Below are positions 30,437 to 39,461 of a stretch of DNA of 64,000 nt, piece by piece. Made by a program: the position numbers and the translations under genes. Every line of letters starts with the position of its first letter. Within the stretch, counting starts at the first letter, position 1. The DNA is taken from contig NC_002932.3 of the NCBI RefSeq assembly GCF_000006985.1, positions 457,501 to 521,500 on the forward strand, written 5' to 3'. The DNA comes from Chlorobaculum tepidum TLS (GTDB taxonomy: Bacteria; Bacteroidota; Chlorobiia; Chlorobiales; Chlorobiaceae). The notes beneath the pieces were generated by a model. That model saw nothing but the letters and a program-made list of their open reading frames with translations, was not told where the DNA came from and made no database searches.

Positions 30437-31231
30437 TTAGAATCGCATGGTCACGCCTGCGAGCAGCGTGGTGTCGGTTTCGGCGTCATTCAGGCCGCCT
30501 TTGATGCCGATGTCGAGATCGGTATTGTCGTTGACGGCGTAGATCAGGCCGCCGAGAATCCAGGCCGGATCGGTATCGGAATCCTTGTCGGAATTGGTTT
30601 CGATGCCGATGTCGCCCACGGCCCGGAGCTTGTCGGTCACGTTCAGCTCGGTGGCCATCGAGGCGTGCCAGATGTTTTTTCTCGATGATTCACTGATTTC
30701 GTCGAGCTTGTAGGCGTTACGGCTGTAACCGAGGTTGACGTGGAAGGTGGCCAGTTTGGCTTCGCGCGTGGCGATGAGCGTGACGTCGCCCGAAACCTTG
30801 CCGGTGCCGAAGCCTTTGTTTTCATCACCCGTCGGGATGGTGAGACCGGGTTTGATGGCGAGGTTGAAGCCGCTGTCCGGGAGTTCGTAAAAGCGCCATT
30901 TGATTTGCAGGGCGAGGTCACCAATGCCGTTTTCATCAGCCACCTTCAAGCCATTCTCTTTTACCGTGTCCCACTCCCAGGGCAGGCCAACGACCAGATC
31001 AATGTTGTCTGTCAGGCCGTAGCTGAAGGTGGCCGAAATAGCACCGCCGGTCTCCTTGCACGATACTCCCGCTTCGGTTTCCTTGTCGCTGGTGGATTCA
31101 AAGCCGATTTCGATCTGGCCGTGGCCTGCGCCCTGGGTGCCGGTGTCGTCGGTTACGAGCGGCATGGCGGCGAAGAGCGGCGTCGAAGAGAGCATGAGCG
31201 CCGAGACGAGAAGGGTGGCTTTTTTCTGCAT
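30437..31231 (-). CDS. Outer-membrane protein, phenol-degradation MetA-like (PF13557) family
   Basis: 264 residues with a signal peptide (MQKKATLLVSALMLSSTPLFA), then alternating beta strands ending in the aromatic DTTLLAGVTMRF, as expected of an outer-membrane barrel. ATG 31231 is chosen because it gives the signal peptide; upstream in-frame codons run through the operator. It lies between the cbi genes and nikR and directly behind a strong dyad, so a role in nickel or cobalt passage across the outer membrane is inferred from context only. Confidence 0.75.
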   Translation of the reverse strand: MQKKATLLVSALMLSSTPLFAAMPLVTDDTGTQGAGHGQIEIGFESTSDKETEAGVSCKETGGAISATFSYGLTDNIDLVVGLPWEWDTVKENGLKVADENGIGDLALQIKWRFYELPDSGFNLAIKPGLTIPTGDENKGFGTGKVSGDVTLIATREAKLATFHVNLGYSRNAYKLDEISESSRKNIWHASMATELNVTDKLRAVGDIGIETNSDKDSDTDPAWILGGLIYAVNDNTDLDIGIKGGLNDAETDTTLLAGVTMRF

Positions 31232-31250
31232 GTCGAAGGTGCTTGTGGTT

Positions 31251-31285
31251 GGTGATAGCATGAAAATAAAATTAGTGCTATCGCC
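31251..31285. promoter_or_regulatory. Candidate NikR operator upstream of the metal-locus outer-membrane gene
   Basis: GGTGATAGCA (31251-31260), 15 bp, TGCTATCGCC (31276-31285). The arms are inverted repeats with one mismatch (GGTGATAGCA versus GGCGATAGCA). Arm size and spacing resemble the E. coli NikR site GTATGA-N16-TCATAC, with a different arm sequence. It lies 20 bp before the start codon of the outer-membrane gene and 56 bp from the end of nikR. Regulation by the adjacent NikR is inference. Confidence 0.6.
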
Positions 31286-31341
31286 GGGCAACAGGTAACG
31301 GTGTTGAATCGTTCTGCAGAGAACTTTTCAACGCTGCCTTG

Positions 31342-31746
31342 TCAATCAGCGGAGGAGAGGGAGAGGTCGAGATGCTTCACGCCGACCAGCACCTTGAGGG
31401 CGCTGGAGAGCTTTTCGATCTCCGGGGCGTTGCCCTTGACGGCGATCACTTCGAGGCAGTTCTCGTGGTCGAGGTGCACGTGCTGGGTCGAGATGATGAG
31501 GTCGTGGAAGTCGTGCTGGATGTCGATCAGGCGGTTGACCAGATCGCGCTTGTGGTGGTCATAGGTCATCACGATGGCCCCGGCCACCAACCCGCCTTCG
31601 GCGGTGGTTTTGCGGAGCAGCTCCTCGCGGATGAGGTCGCGGAGCGCCTCCGACCGGCTCTGGTAGCCCTGGGCCTTGATGTGCCGGTCGAAAGACTCGA
31701 TCAGTTTCCTTTCAAGCGAAATGCCGAAACGGTAGAGGTCGCTCAC
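31342..31746 (-). CDS. nikR: Nickel-responsive transcriptional regulator NikR
   Basis: 134 residues. An N-terminal ribbon-helix-helix DNA-binding domain (RFGISLERKLIESFDRHIKA, SRSEALRDLIREEL) is followed by an ACT-like metal-binding domain with the nickel ligands in HDFHDLIISTQHVHLDHENC (His, His-x-His, Cys). Tetrameric repressor that binds DNA when nickel is present. Ends upstream of the candidate operator and starts 4 bp after nfnB ends, so it may share a transcript with nfnAB. Confidence 0.93.
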   Translation of the reverse strand: MSDLYRFGISLERKLIESFDRHIKAQGYQSRSEALRDLIREELLRKTTAEGGLVAGAIVMTYDHHKRDLVNRLIDIQHDFHDLIISTQHVHLDHENCLEVIAVKGNAPEIEKLSSALKVLVGVKHLDLSLSSAD

Positions 31747-31750
31747 GTGC

Positions 31751-33202
31751 TTACCACTCGTTGAAGTTCTTGGCCGTGCCGCCGAGCTTTTCGTTGATGG
31801 CAGCCGCCGCTTTGCGTCCCGCGCCCATCGCGAGAATCACGGTCGCGCCGCCCGTGACGATGTCGCCACCGGCGTAAACGTTCTCCTTGGAGGTCTGCAT
31901 GGTGTTGACGTCAACGACGATGGTCTCGCGTTTGCTGACCTCGATGTCGGGTGTCGTCTGGTGGATGAGCGGGTTGGGGCCGTTGCCGATGGAGATGATC
32001 GCCATGTCGATGGGCAGGATGTACTCCGAGCCTTCGACTGGTACCGGGCGGCGGCGTCCCGAATCGTCGGGTTCACCCAGCTCCATTTTCTGGCACTTCG
32101 CGCCGGTGAGCCACGCCTTTTCATCGCCGACGAATTCAAGCGGTGTGGTGAGCAGCAGGAACTCGATGCCCTCCTCCTTGGCGTTGTGAATCTCCTCCTC
32201 GCGGGCGGGCATCTCTTTTTCGGAGCGGCGATAGACGATGTAGGCGTGCTCCGCTCCGAGCCGTTTGGCCGTGCGTACGGCGTCCATCGCGGTGTTGCCG
32301 CCGCCGAAGACCGCGACGTTTTTACCCTTGCAGTCGAACACCGGCGTGTCGCTGCTCTTCAGGAAGTCGTAGGCCTTCATGAGGTTCACCCTGGTGAGGA
32401 ACTCGTTGGCCGCGAGTACGCCGACGAGGTTCTCGCCCGGAATGCCCATGAACCAGGGCAGACCCGCGCCCACGCCGATGAAAACCGCGTCGAAACCTTC
32501 CTCTTCCATCAGCTCGTCGATGGTGATCGTGCGTCCGACCACCACGTCGGTGCGGAACTCGATGCCCATGCGGCGCAGGCCGTCAAGCTCTTCGCGGACG
32601 ATCTCCTTCGGCAGACGGAATTCCGGAATGCCGTACATCAAAACACCGCCGAGTTCGTGCAGCGCCTCGAACACCACCACCTTGTGGCCGTACTGGGCCA
32701 GGTCATTGGCGCAGCTCAGGCCGGCCGGACCACTGCCGACAACGGCAACCTTTTTGCCGGTCGGAGGCGCGATTTTCGGATCGATCTTCTGGCCGCTGGT
32801 GCGTTCGTAATCGCCCACGAAGCGTTCGAGGTTACCGATGGCCACCGGCTCGTGCTTCTTGCCGATGACGCACACCTTCTCGCACTGGTCTTCCTGCGGG
32901 CAGACGCGGCCGCAAATTGACGGCAGTACGTTGTCCTCCTTGATCTTTCTGACCGCGCCCATGAAGTCACCCTCGGCGATCAGTTTGATGAACTGGTCGA
33001 TCTTGATGTTGACCGGACACCCTGCGATGCAGACCGGGTCCTTGCACTGGATACAGCGCAGGGCTTCCTGCTGTGCCTGTTCCGGGGTTAGGCCAAGGTT
33101 GACCTCCTTGAAGTTACCGACGCGCTCCACTGGATCCTGAGCGGGCATCTTCTGACGGGGAATGGCCATACGTTCCTTGGTGGTGATAGTACGAGCGTCC
33201 AT
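31751..33202 (-). CDS. nfnB: NfnB/GltA-type NADPH-dependent flavoprotein with Fe-S clusters
   Basis: 483 residues. The N-terminal Fe-S region has CIQCKDPVCIAGCPVNI (about residue 50) and CGRVCPQEDQCEKVC (about 97). The first FAD motif is GSGPAGLSCANDLAQYG (about 157), the NAD(P) motif FGGGNTAMDAVRTAKRLGA (about 300), and the C-terminal FAD motif YAGGDIVTGGATVILAMG. It forms a complex with the product of the next upstream gene, either as NfnAB transhydrogenase (linking NADH, NADPH and ferredoxin by bifurcation) or as the related sulfide dehydrogenase SudAB. A glutamate synthase small-subunit annotation is also possible, but no large subunit is present. Confidence 0.82.
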   Translation of the reverse strand: MDARTITTKERMAIPRQKMPAQDPVERVGNFKEVNLGLTPEQAQQEALRCIQCKDPVCIAGCPVNIKIDQFIKLIAEGDFMGAVRKIKEDNVLPSICGRVCPQEDQCEKVCVIGKKHEPVAIGNLERFVGDYERTSGQKIDPKIAPPTGKKVAVVGSGPAGLSCANDLAQYGHKVVVFEALHELGGVLMYGIPEFRLPKEIVREELDGLRRMGIEFRTDVVVGRTITIDELMEEEGFDAVFIGVGAGLPWFMGIPGENLVGVLAANEFLTRVNLMKAYDFLKSSDTPVFDCKGKNVAVFGGGNTAMDAVRTAKRLGAEHAYIVYRRSEKEMPAREEEIHNAKEEGIEFLLLTTPLEFVGDEKAWLTGAKCQKMELGEPDDSGRRRPVPVEGSEYILPIDMAIISIGNGPNPLIHQTTPDIEVSKRETIVVDVNTMQTSKENVYAGGDIVTGGATVILAMGAGRKAAAAINEKLGGTAKNFNEW

Positions 33203-33323
33203 GATTACGATTGCTGGTTTAGCGGTGAAACGGATTTTCGTGACAGTCCTGCCCGCCGGAGGTCGCTCGAAACGGCTCCGGAAGGTAGACAGCTTCTATG
33301 AAAAATGTTAGGTTGTGCAGGAA

Positions 33324-34169
33324 TCAAGCTTGCCTGGTCAGATTGCATTCGTGAGCGAAGGTATCGTTAGCCTCCTTCTCTTCGTGCTGGTAAATCCTGT
33401 TCCTGTCGGCAAGGTTCTTGAAATCGACCTGGTGCGCATCGAACTCCGGGCCGTCGATGCAGCCGAACTTGATCTCGCCGCCGACCGTGACGCGGCAGCC
33501 GCCGCACATCCCGGTGCCGTCAATCATGATGGGATTGAGGCTGACCACGGTCTTGATGCCGTACGGACGGGTGACGTCAGCCACAGCCTTCATCATCGGA
33601 ATCGGGCCGATGGCGAGTACAAAGTCGATCTTTTTGCCCGAGTCGATCAGCTCCTGGAGCTTCTGCGTCACGAAGCCGTGGAAGCCGTACGAGCCATCGT
33701 CAGTGGTGATGTAGGCTTCATCGCTGACCGCCTTCATCTCATCTTCGAGGATCACGAGATCCTTCGAACGCGCGCCGTTGATGGTGATGACGTAGTTGCC
33801 TGCTTCTTTCAGTGCTGCCGCCGTCGGGTAGGCGATAGCGGTGCCCACGCCGCCGCCGATACTGATTGCCGTACCGAAATTCTCAATGTGCGAGGGCGTT
33901 CCCAGCGGGCCGACCACATCGGCGATCGAGTCGCCTGCCTCCTTGCAGTTCAACTCACGTGTCGATTTGCCCACACCCTGCGCGATGATGGTGATGGTGC
34001 CCTTTTCGGGATCCGAATCAGCGATGGTCAGAGGAATGCGCTCGCCGTTTTGGTCGATCCTGATGATGACGAACTGGCCGGCTTTTCGCTTTTTTGCGAT
34101 CATCGGAGCCTCGATTTCGAATTTTTTAATATTTTCGGCTAAAAAAATAGCGGAAACAATCCTGTACAT
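33324..34169 (-). CDS. nfnA: NfnA/SudB-type ferredoxin-NADP reductase subunit
   Basis: 281 residues of the ferredoxin-NADP reductase fold: N-terminal MYRIVSAIFLAENI, FAD-domain KAGQFVIIRIDQNGERIPLT, NAD-domain ISIGGGVGTAIAYP, and a C-terminal 2Fe-2S site GTGMCGGCRVTVGGEIKFGC. This is the small subunit of NfnAB/SudBA complexes. Start 34169 gives the conserved N-terminus; upstream in-frame residues are unconserved. Gene order nfnA-nfnB with a 121-bp gap. Ferredoxin from the photosystem would be the natural low-potential partner (inference). Confidence 0.82.
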   Translation of the reverse strand: MYRIVSAIFLAENIKKFEIEAPMIAKKRKAGQFVIIRIDQNGERIPLTIADSDPEKGTITIIAQGVGKSTRELNCKEAGDSIADVVGPLGTPSHIENFGTAISIGGGVGTAIAYPTAAALKEAGNYVITINGARSKDLVILEDEMKAVSDEAYITTDDGSYGFHGFVTQKLQELIDSGKKIDFVLAIGPIPMMKAVADVTRPYGIKTVVSLNPIMIDGTGMCGGCRVTVGGEIKFGCIDGPEFDAHQVDFKNLADRNRIYQHEEKEANDTFAHECNLTRQA

Positions 34170-34365
34170 TGTTCTTGCGATTACTCGTGATATGTGGATT
34201 GGAATGACTTTCAGCAGGGAAGCAAGGAACAAAAGTGAAAGCCACAGAAGAGGGTATAATACGGCGAGAACTTCTTAAAAAAAAGACGTGTTGCCCCTTT
34301 TTCGAGGTTTGAACCGCTTTTTTCTCCATCCGGAGGCCATCAGCAACGTTTTAATCTTTAAGTTC

Positions 34366-34971
34366 ATGGTATTTATTGCCGACTATGGCGCCGGAAACCT
34401 CAGGTCGGTGCACAAGGCTTTCGATTATCTCGGTATCGAGGCAGTCGTCAGCGACAAGGCATCCGAGATGAGCCGTTACGATAAAGTGCTTATTCCCGGT
34501 GTCGGCGCGTTTGGCCCGGCGATGGAAGCGCTGAACCGCCAGGGATTCGACGAGGCGATCCGGGAGCATATCGACAAAGGCCGCAGTGTGCTCGGTATCT
34601 GCCTTGGCATGCAGCTCTTTCTTTCAGAAAGCGAGGAGATGGGAGCGTATAAGGGCCTTGACATCGTGCCTGGCAAGGTGCTCCGTTTTACCAGCAGTAC
34701 CGACAAGATTCCGCAGATTGGCTGGAACTCTGTTGATTATTGCAAGGACTCGGTCCTTTTCCGCAATGTTCCAGATCAGTCGTATTTCTACTTCGTGCAC
34801 TCTTACTATTGTGCTCCCGACGAGCCGGAAAGCGTGGCCGCGACCACCTTTTTCGCCGGGAAAAAATTTTGTTCGGCCATTGAGAAAAATGGTATTTTCG
34901 CGGTACAGTTTCACCCTGAAAAAAGCTCCGAAGCAGGTTTGCAGGTGCTGAAAAATTTTGCAGAATTTTAA
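34366..34971 (+). CDS. hisH: Imidazole glycerol phosphate synthase glutaminase subunit HisH
   Basis: 201 residues of the class I glutamine amidotransferase fold: MVFIADYGAGNLRSVHKAF, PGVGAFGPAM, nucleophile Cys in SVLGICLGMQLF (about residue 80), and the His-Glu pair in VQFHPEKSS. Supplies ammonia to HisF, which is not in this window. Followed by hisA after 21 bp. ATG 34366 gives the canonical start. Confidence 0.96.
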   Translation: MVFIADYGAGNLRSVHKAFDYLGIEAVVSDKASEMSRYDKVLIPGVGAFGPAMEALNRQGFDEAIREHIDKGRSVLGICLGMQLFLSESEEMGAYKGLDIVPGKVLRFTSSTDKIPQIGWNSVDYCKDSVLFRNVPDQSYFYFVHSYYCAPDEPESVAATTFFAGKKFCSAIEKNGIFAVQFHPEKSSEAGLQVLKNFAEF

Positions 34972-34992
34972 GTCCTTGAGGTTATAAACGTT

Positions 34993-35775
34993 ATGCTGAT
35001 TATACCGGCTATAGATATTAAAGAAGGAAAGTGCGTCAGGCTGACCCGCGGGGACTTCGCTCAGAAGAAAATCTATCTTGACAATCCGTGCGACATGGCG
35101 GTCATCTGGCGGAAGCAGAACGCCAAGATGATCCATGTGGTCGATCTCGACGCAGCCCTGACTGGTGAGACGGTCAACTTCGAGAGGATTCGCGAGATCG
35201 TCAATGTGCTCGATATTCCGATCCAGGTCGGCGGTGGCATCCGCTCTGTCGAGGCGGTTGAAAAGTACCTTGACATTGGCGTCAGCCGTGTGGTTATTGG
35301 CTCTGCGGCGGTTACCAATCCCGGCCTCATCGCCGATCTCCTGAAGAAATATCGTCCTTCGCAGATCGTCGTCGGCATCGATGCCGAGCACGGCGTGCCC
35401 AAAATCAAGGGGTGGACCGAGAGCAGCAATATGCAGGATTACGAGCTTGCTGGCGAAATGAAGAAGCTCGGCGTCGAGCGCATCATTTACACCGACATCA
35501 CCCGTGACGGCATGTTGCAGGGGGTCGGCTACGAAACCACCAAACGCTTTGCCGAGAAGGCGGGCATGAAGGTGACCGCGTCTGGTGGCGCGACCACTTC
35601 CGATGACCTGCACAAGCTCCGCTCGCTCGAAAAGTACGGCGTCGATTCGGTCATTATCGGCAAGGCGCTTTACGAGTGCAATTTTCCGTGCCAGGAGCTG
35701 TGGTACGCCTACGAGCAGGGGCTTGGCATCGACGGCGAATTTTCCACGGCCCGCAAGAAGGAGTGCTGCTCCTGA
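34993..35775 (+). CDS. hisA: ProFAR isomerase HisA
   Basis: 260-residue TIM barrel. Catalytic Asp in LIIPAIDIKEGKCVRL (residue 8), VGGGIRSVEAVEKYLDIG, and the second Asp in IIYTDITRDGML (about 173). Performs the Amadori rearrangement of ProFAR in histidine synthesis. Its 3' end lies close to scpB, and the four genes hisH-hisA-scpB-rluB probably form one operon. Confidence 0.96.
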   Translation: MLIIPAIDIKEGKCVRLTRGDFAQKKIYLDNPCDMAVIWRKQNAKMIHVVDLDAALTGETVNFERIREIVNVLDIPIQVGGGIRSVEAVEKYLDIGVSRVVIGSAAVTNPGLIADLLKKYRPSQIVVGIDAEHGVPKIKGWTESSNMQDYELAGEMKKLGVERIIYTDITRDGMLQGVGYETTKRFAEKAGMKVTASGGATTSDDLHKLRSLEKYGVDSVIIGKALYECNFPCQELWYAYEQGLGIDGEFSTARKKECCS

Positions 35776-35813
35776 CGGCGGCCGCATCGCGCTTGCAACC
35801 ATCGACAGTCACC

Positions 35814-36443
35814 GTGCAGGAACAACGCCAACAACTTCTCCGGTCGCTTGAAGCCCTGATCTTCTCCTCGGAAGAGCCGGTCAACCTTCAGACGCTCAGT
35901 CAGATTACCGCCCATAAGTTCACACCGAGCGAACTCCAGGAGGCGGTCGATGAACTCAACCGCGATTACGAGGCGACCGGCAGAACCTTTCGCATTCACG
36001 CCATCGCTGGCGGTTACCGTTTTCTCACCGAACCGGAATTCGCCGACCTCGTCCGCCAGCTGCTCGCGCCGGTGATCCAGCGGCGTCTTTCCCGATCCAT
36101 GCTCGAAGTGCTCGCCGTGGTGGCCTGGCACCAGCCCGTCACCAAGGGCGAAATCCAGCAGATCAGGGGTGCGAGTCCCGACTACTCCATCGATCGTCTG
36201 CTTGCGCGCGGGCTCATTGAGGTGCGTGGCAGGGCCGATTCTCCCGGCAGGCCGTTGCAGTACGGTACGACAGAAGTATTTCTCGACCTGTTTCATCTGC
36301 CGAGTCTGAAAGACCTGCCCAAGTTGCGAGAAATCAAGGAGATTCTGCAGGAGCACGAGGAGCAGCAATACCTGGCTGCTGACGGCGATTTGCCGGTGGC
36401 CGCCGATGAAGATGAAAAACCACGAATGGAGAGGATTGAATGA
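35814..36443 (+). CDS. scpB: Segregation and condensation protein ScpB
   Basis: About 209 residues of two winged-helix domains: LLRSLEALIFSSEEPVN, YEATGRTFRIHAIAGGYRF, RLSRSMLEVLAVVAWHQPVTKGEI and GRADSPGRPLQYGTT are all ScpB hallmarks. Partner of SMC and ScpA (neither encoded here) in chromosome segregation. No ATG is available; GTG 35814 is the best start, with TTG 35794 possible. Overlaps rluB by 4 bp. Confidence 0.9.
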   Translation: MQEQRQQLLRSLEALIFSSEEPVNLQTLSQITAHKFTPSELQEAVDELNRDYEATGRTFRIHAIAGGYRFLTEPEFADLVRQLLAPVIQRRLSRSMLEVLAVVAWHQPVTKGEIQQIRGASPDYSIDRLLARGLIEVRGRADSPGRPLQYGTTEVFLDLFHLPSLKDLPKLREIKEILQEHEEQQYLAADGDLPVAADEDEKPRMERIE

Positions 36444-37183
36444 AGAAACAGGTGCAGGAAGAGAAGGTCAGGATCAATAAATATCTCGCCATGTGCGGCG
36501 TGGCATCGCGCAGGGCCGCCGACCAGCTTGTGCTCGAAGGCAAGGTGAGCGTCAACGGCCATATCGCCGACGAACCGGGGTTCAAGGTCGATCCTCGCAA
36601 TGACGAGGTGATCGTCGATGGGCGACTCATGGCAACACCCGAGGCCAGAAAGGTTTACATTCTGTTCAACAAGCCCCGGAACGTCATTACCACCAACCAC
36701 GACGAGCGCGATCGCCAGCAGATTCTCGATTTCATCGATGTTCCCGAGCGGGTATTCCCGGTCGGACGCCTCGACCGGAAGAGCACCGGTTTGCTGCTGC
36801 TGACTAACGACGGCACACTGGCCCACCGCCTGATGCACCCGTCGTCACAGGTGCAGAAAGAGTACCTCGCTGCGCTCGACGCGAAGTTTCCGCCTGCGAT
36901 GCTCCAGAAGCTGACCGGTGGCATGAGGCTCAAGGACACCGGCGAGAAGGTGAGTCCCTGCAGAGCCAAAATCCTCGATGATGGCATGAGCGTGCTCGTG
37001 AGCATTCACGAGGGCAAGAACCACCAGGTGCGGCGCATGTTCAGCACGCTCGGCTTCGAGGTCAAGCGCCTCGATCGCGTGGCCTACGCGGGCCTGACCC
37101 TCGGAGAACTCCGGCGCGGCGAGTGGCGCTTTCTCTCTCGCAATGAGGTGGAAAAACTCTATCGTTTGTGTGGCGGTCACTGA
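36440..37183 (+). CDS. rluB: Ribosomal large-subunit pseudouridine synthase, RluB/RsuA family
   Basis: 247 residues: S4 RNA-binding domain (RINKYLAMCGVASRRAADQL), catalytic aspartate in PVGRLDRKSTGLLLLTNDG (about residue 111), and EGKNHQVRRMFSTLGFEV. The length and the linkage scpB-rluB are typical of RluB, which modifies 23S rRNA. ATGA overlap with scpB. Confidence 0.92.
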   Translation: MKKQVQEEKVRINKYLAMCGVASRRAADQLVLEGKVSVNGHIADEPGFKVDPRNDEVIVDGRLMATPEARKVYILFNKPRNVITTNHDERDRQQILDFIDVPERVFPVGRLDRKSTGLLLLTNDGTLAHRLMHPSSQVQKEYLAALDAKFPPAMLQKLTGGMRLKDTGEKVSPCRAKILDDGMSVLVSIHEGKNHQVRRMFSTLGFEVKRLDRVAYAGLTLGELRRGEWRFLSRNEVEKLYRLCGGH

Positions 37184-37258
37184 TTATATTTAACAAGTCC
37201 CGTTCGACGTAACGGGCTTATCGCTTTTTTTCTCTCCAATTTTCATCGACCCCTTGCG

Positions 37259-39262
37259 ATGAAACCGACATACACTACCTGGCTGCGCCGCATGACGGCG
37301 TCGGCTATGCTTTTGGCATCTGTGGCCTCACCGGTTCCGGCGCTGGCTTTCGACTCTTTCGAAGAGCTTCTCGACCGTTCCGATTCGATGGGAAATGCCG
37401 ATGAGCTGTTCAGCGACCTCGAAGAGTTGCGCCGGAACAAAATCCCGGTCAATCGCGCCACCGAAGAGCAACTGCTCAAACTGCCGCTGCTGAGTGCCGC
37501 CGATGCTGCGAAAATCATCGAGTGGCGGGAGCAGCGCGGACCAATCGGTTCCGTCGCCGAACTCGAAGCGGTGATCGGCAAGGACACTGCCCGCCGTTTC
37601 GCCGCATACCTTTCATTCGAATTGCCCCCTGAGGTGAAGAAAAAAGCGCTGCCCGAAAGAGTCAAGGGCAGCGTGATCGGGCGGGTGTTCTGGGAGGATC
37701 CGCCACGTGCAGGGGTCACAAACGGCAAGTATGCCGGAGGCAACCGGCATGTCTACAGCCGCTTCCAGGCAGCTACGCCGCACTACGGCGTGCATCTCCT
37801 GTCAGACAGCGATGTCGGCGAGCCGGATATCGATGATTTTCTCTCGTTCAACGTTCATGCTGAAGGCATCGGCATGCTGACGCAGGCGGTTATCGGAAAT
37901 TACCGGCTGAGTTTCGGGCAGGGGTTGGTTTTCGGCCAGGGGCGCTACTTTTTTAAAGGCTCGGACGCCGTCGATGGCGTACTGCTCTTCGCGCCGGCGC
38001 TTCGTCCCTACATCTCGGCGGGCGAGGACAACTTCTTGCAAGGCGTGGCCGCGACGCTTGCGCCGGGGCCGTTCGAGTTGACGGCGTTCACTTCAAGCAA
38101 CAAGGTCGATGCGACCATCAAGAACGATGTGGTCACGAGTATTGCAACCACTGGCTATCATCGCACGGCCACAGAGCTTAACAAAAAGGACAACCTCACT
38201 CAGGAGGTCAAGGGCGTGAATCTCCGGTACCGCTATCGCGCCGGAGAGTTGAGCACCGCCATTGGCGCGACGTGGGCGAAATACAGATACGGACTTCCGC
38301 TCTCATGGCTCGATGACGGCAAAAATGGCGGCCAGCTCGGATCGGTCGAAGCGAGCGCCGTGTATCGAAACACACAGGTTTTCGGCGAGGCTGCATACGC
38401 AACCGAGCCCGGCGCCCTGTCATGGATATGCGGCGTTCAGTCCGATCTGGCAAAGGGAATTACCGGTGTTGTCTCGATGCGTGACTATGCTTTCGAATAC
38501 TACTCTCCGTTTGCCGGAGCATTCGCCGAGCGGGGCGACAACGCATCGAACGAGTCGGGCCTTTATCTGGGCCTGAAGGCAAAAGTGCGTGATAACCTGA
38601 CCCTTGCCGGTTTGTACGACAGGTTCAGATTTCCGGTGCTCGACAAGCGATATTACGTCTACCCGTCATCCGGCTACGAGGCGCGGTTCTACGCGACCTG
38701 GAAGCAGAACCGCTGGATGACCTGGGACGCTATGTATCAGCACAAGGAGAAGGAGGAGGCCAAAAAGCAGTTCGATAGCAACATCGGAACATCGCGTTAC
38801 ATACCGGTGCCCAAAATTACCAACCGGGTGCAGCTCGGTCTGGTAGTCGAATGCTCTCCAGGCATCACGCTGAAATCGCGAGCCGCATTCAAGAGTCTCC
38901 GGAGCCACTTTGTCACCGGAGCCGAGAGCGAAGAGGGGTGGCTGTTGTACCAGCAAATCAATCTGAAGCGAGGCCCCTTTACCCTCAAGACCCGCCTTGC
39001 CCGTTTCGATACCGACAGTTACGATGTTGCCCTCTACGCCTACGAAGACGACTTGCCGCTGGTTTATATGCTCAACGCTTACTATGGCCGGGGCAAAGCG
39101 TGGTTTATTGTGCTCGATTTCGAGCCGGTGAAAAACTTCAATCTGACCGCCAAATACGAAACGACATGGTACGACGACCGCGACGTTTACAGCAGCGGCA
39201 ACGACCTGCGCAATACCTCGTCACCGGGTTCGTACCACGTGGGGTGTATGCTGAAGTTTTGA
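37259..39262 (+). CDS. Secreted helix-hairpin-helix protein with beta-barrel-like C-terminus
   Basis: 667 residues. A signal peptide (MKPTYTTWLRRMTASAML...ALA) precedes a ComEA-like helix-hairpin-helix pair (IPVNRATEEQLLKLPLLSAADAAKIIEWRE, about residues 60-110, shown here only as the motif NRATEEQLLKLP). About 500 residues of alternating strands with many aromatics follow, ending YHVGCMLKF, as expected for an outer-membrane barrel. Similar proteins occur in Chlorobi and Bacteroidota, usually without a known function; DNA binding or uptake at the surface is a possibility from the HhH part. A single gene, with no obvious partner. Confidence 0.72.
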   Translation: MKPTYTTWLRRMTASAMLLASVASPVPALAFDSFEELLDRSDSMGNADELFSDLEELRRNKIPVNRATEEQLLKLPLLSAADAAKIIEWREQRGPIGSVAELEAVIGKDTARRFAAYLSFELPPEVKKKALPERVKGSVIGRVFWEDPPRAGVTNGKYAGGNRHVYSRFQAATPHYGVHLLSDSDVGEPDIDDFLSFNVHAEGIGMLTQAVIGNYRLSFGQGLVFGQGRYFFKGSDAVDGVLLFAPALRPYISAGEDNFLQGVAATLAPGPFELTAFTSSNKVDATIKNDVVTSIATTGYHRTATELNKKDNLTQEVKGVNLRYRYRAGELSTAIGATWAKYRYGLPLSWLDDGKNGGQLGSVEASAVYRNTQVFGEAAYATEPGALSWICGVQSDLAKGITGVVSMRDYAFEYYSPFAGAFAERGDNASNESGLYLGLKAKVRDNLTLAGLYDRFRFPVLDKRYYVYPSSGYEARFYATWKQNRWMTWDAMYQHKEKEEAKKQFDSNIGTSRYIPVPKITNRVQLGLVVECSPGITLKSRAAFKSLRSHFVTGAESEEGWLLYQQINLKRGPFTLKTRLARFDTDSYDVALYAYEDDLPLVYMLNAYYGRGKAWFIVLDFEPVKNFNLTAKYETTWYDDRDVYSSGNDLRNTSSPGSYHVGCMLKF

Positions 39263-39461
39263 GAGGCGGAGATTGACAGAATTGTTGGGTCGAGGGGGTT
39301 GGATGGAAGGATTCTGCCGGGCTATTGTCATTCTGAAGCGATGGCGGAATGCTTACATTGTCGGGAAAGCATGGGTTGAATGATAATGGGGAAAGCTCAT
39401 TTCTTTTTTTGTAGAACGTTTTGGGATTTTTCCTGTTAACCCGGCAAGAACGGAGTAGAGA

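Noticed and set aside
31751-33202. Glutamate synthase small subunit (gltD)
   Set aside because: The domain layout fits, but there is no large subunit and the adjacent FNR-like subunit points to an NfnAB/SudAB complex.
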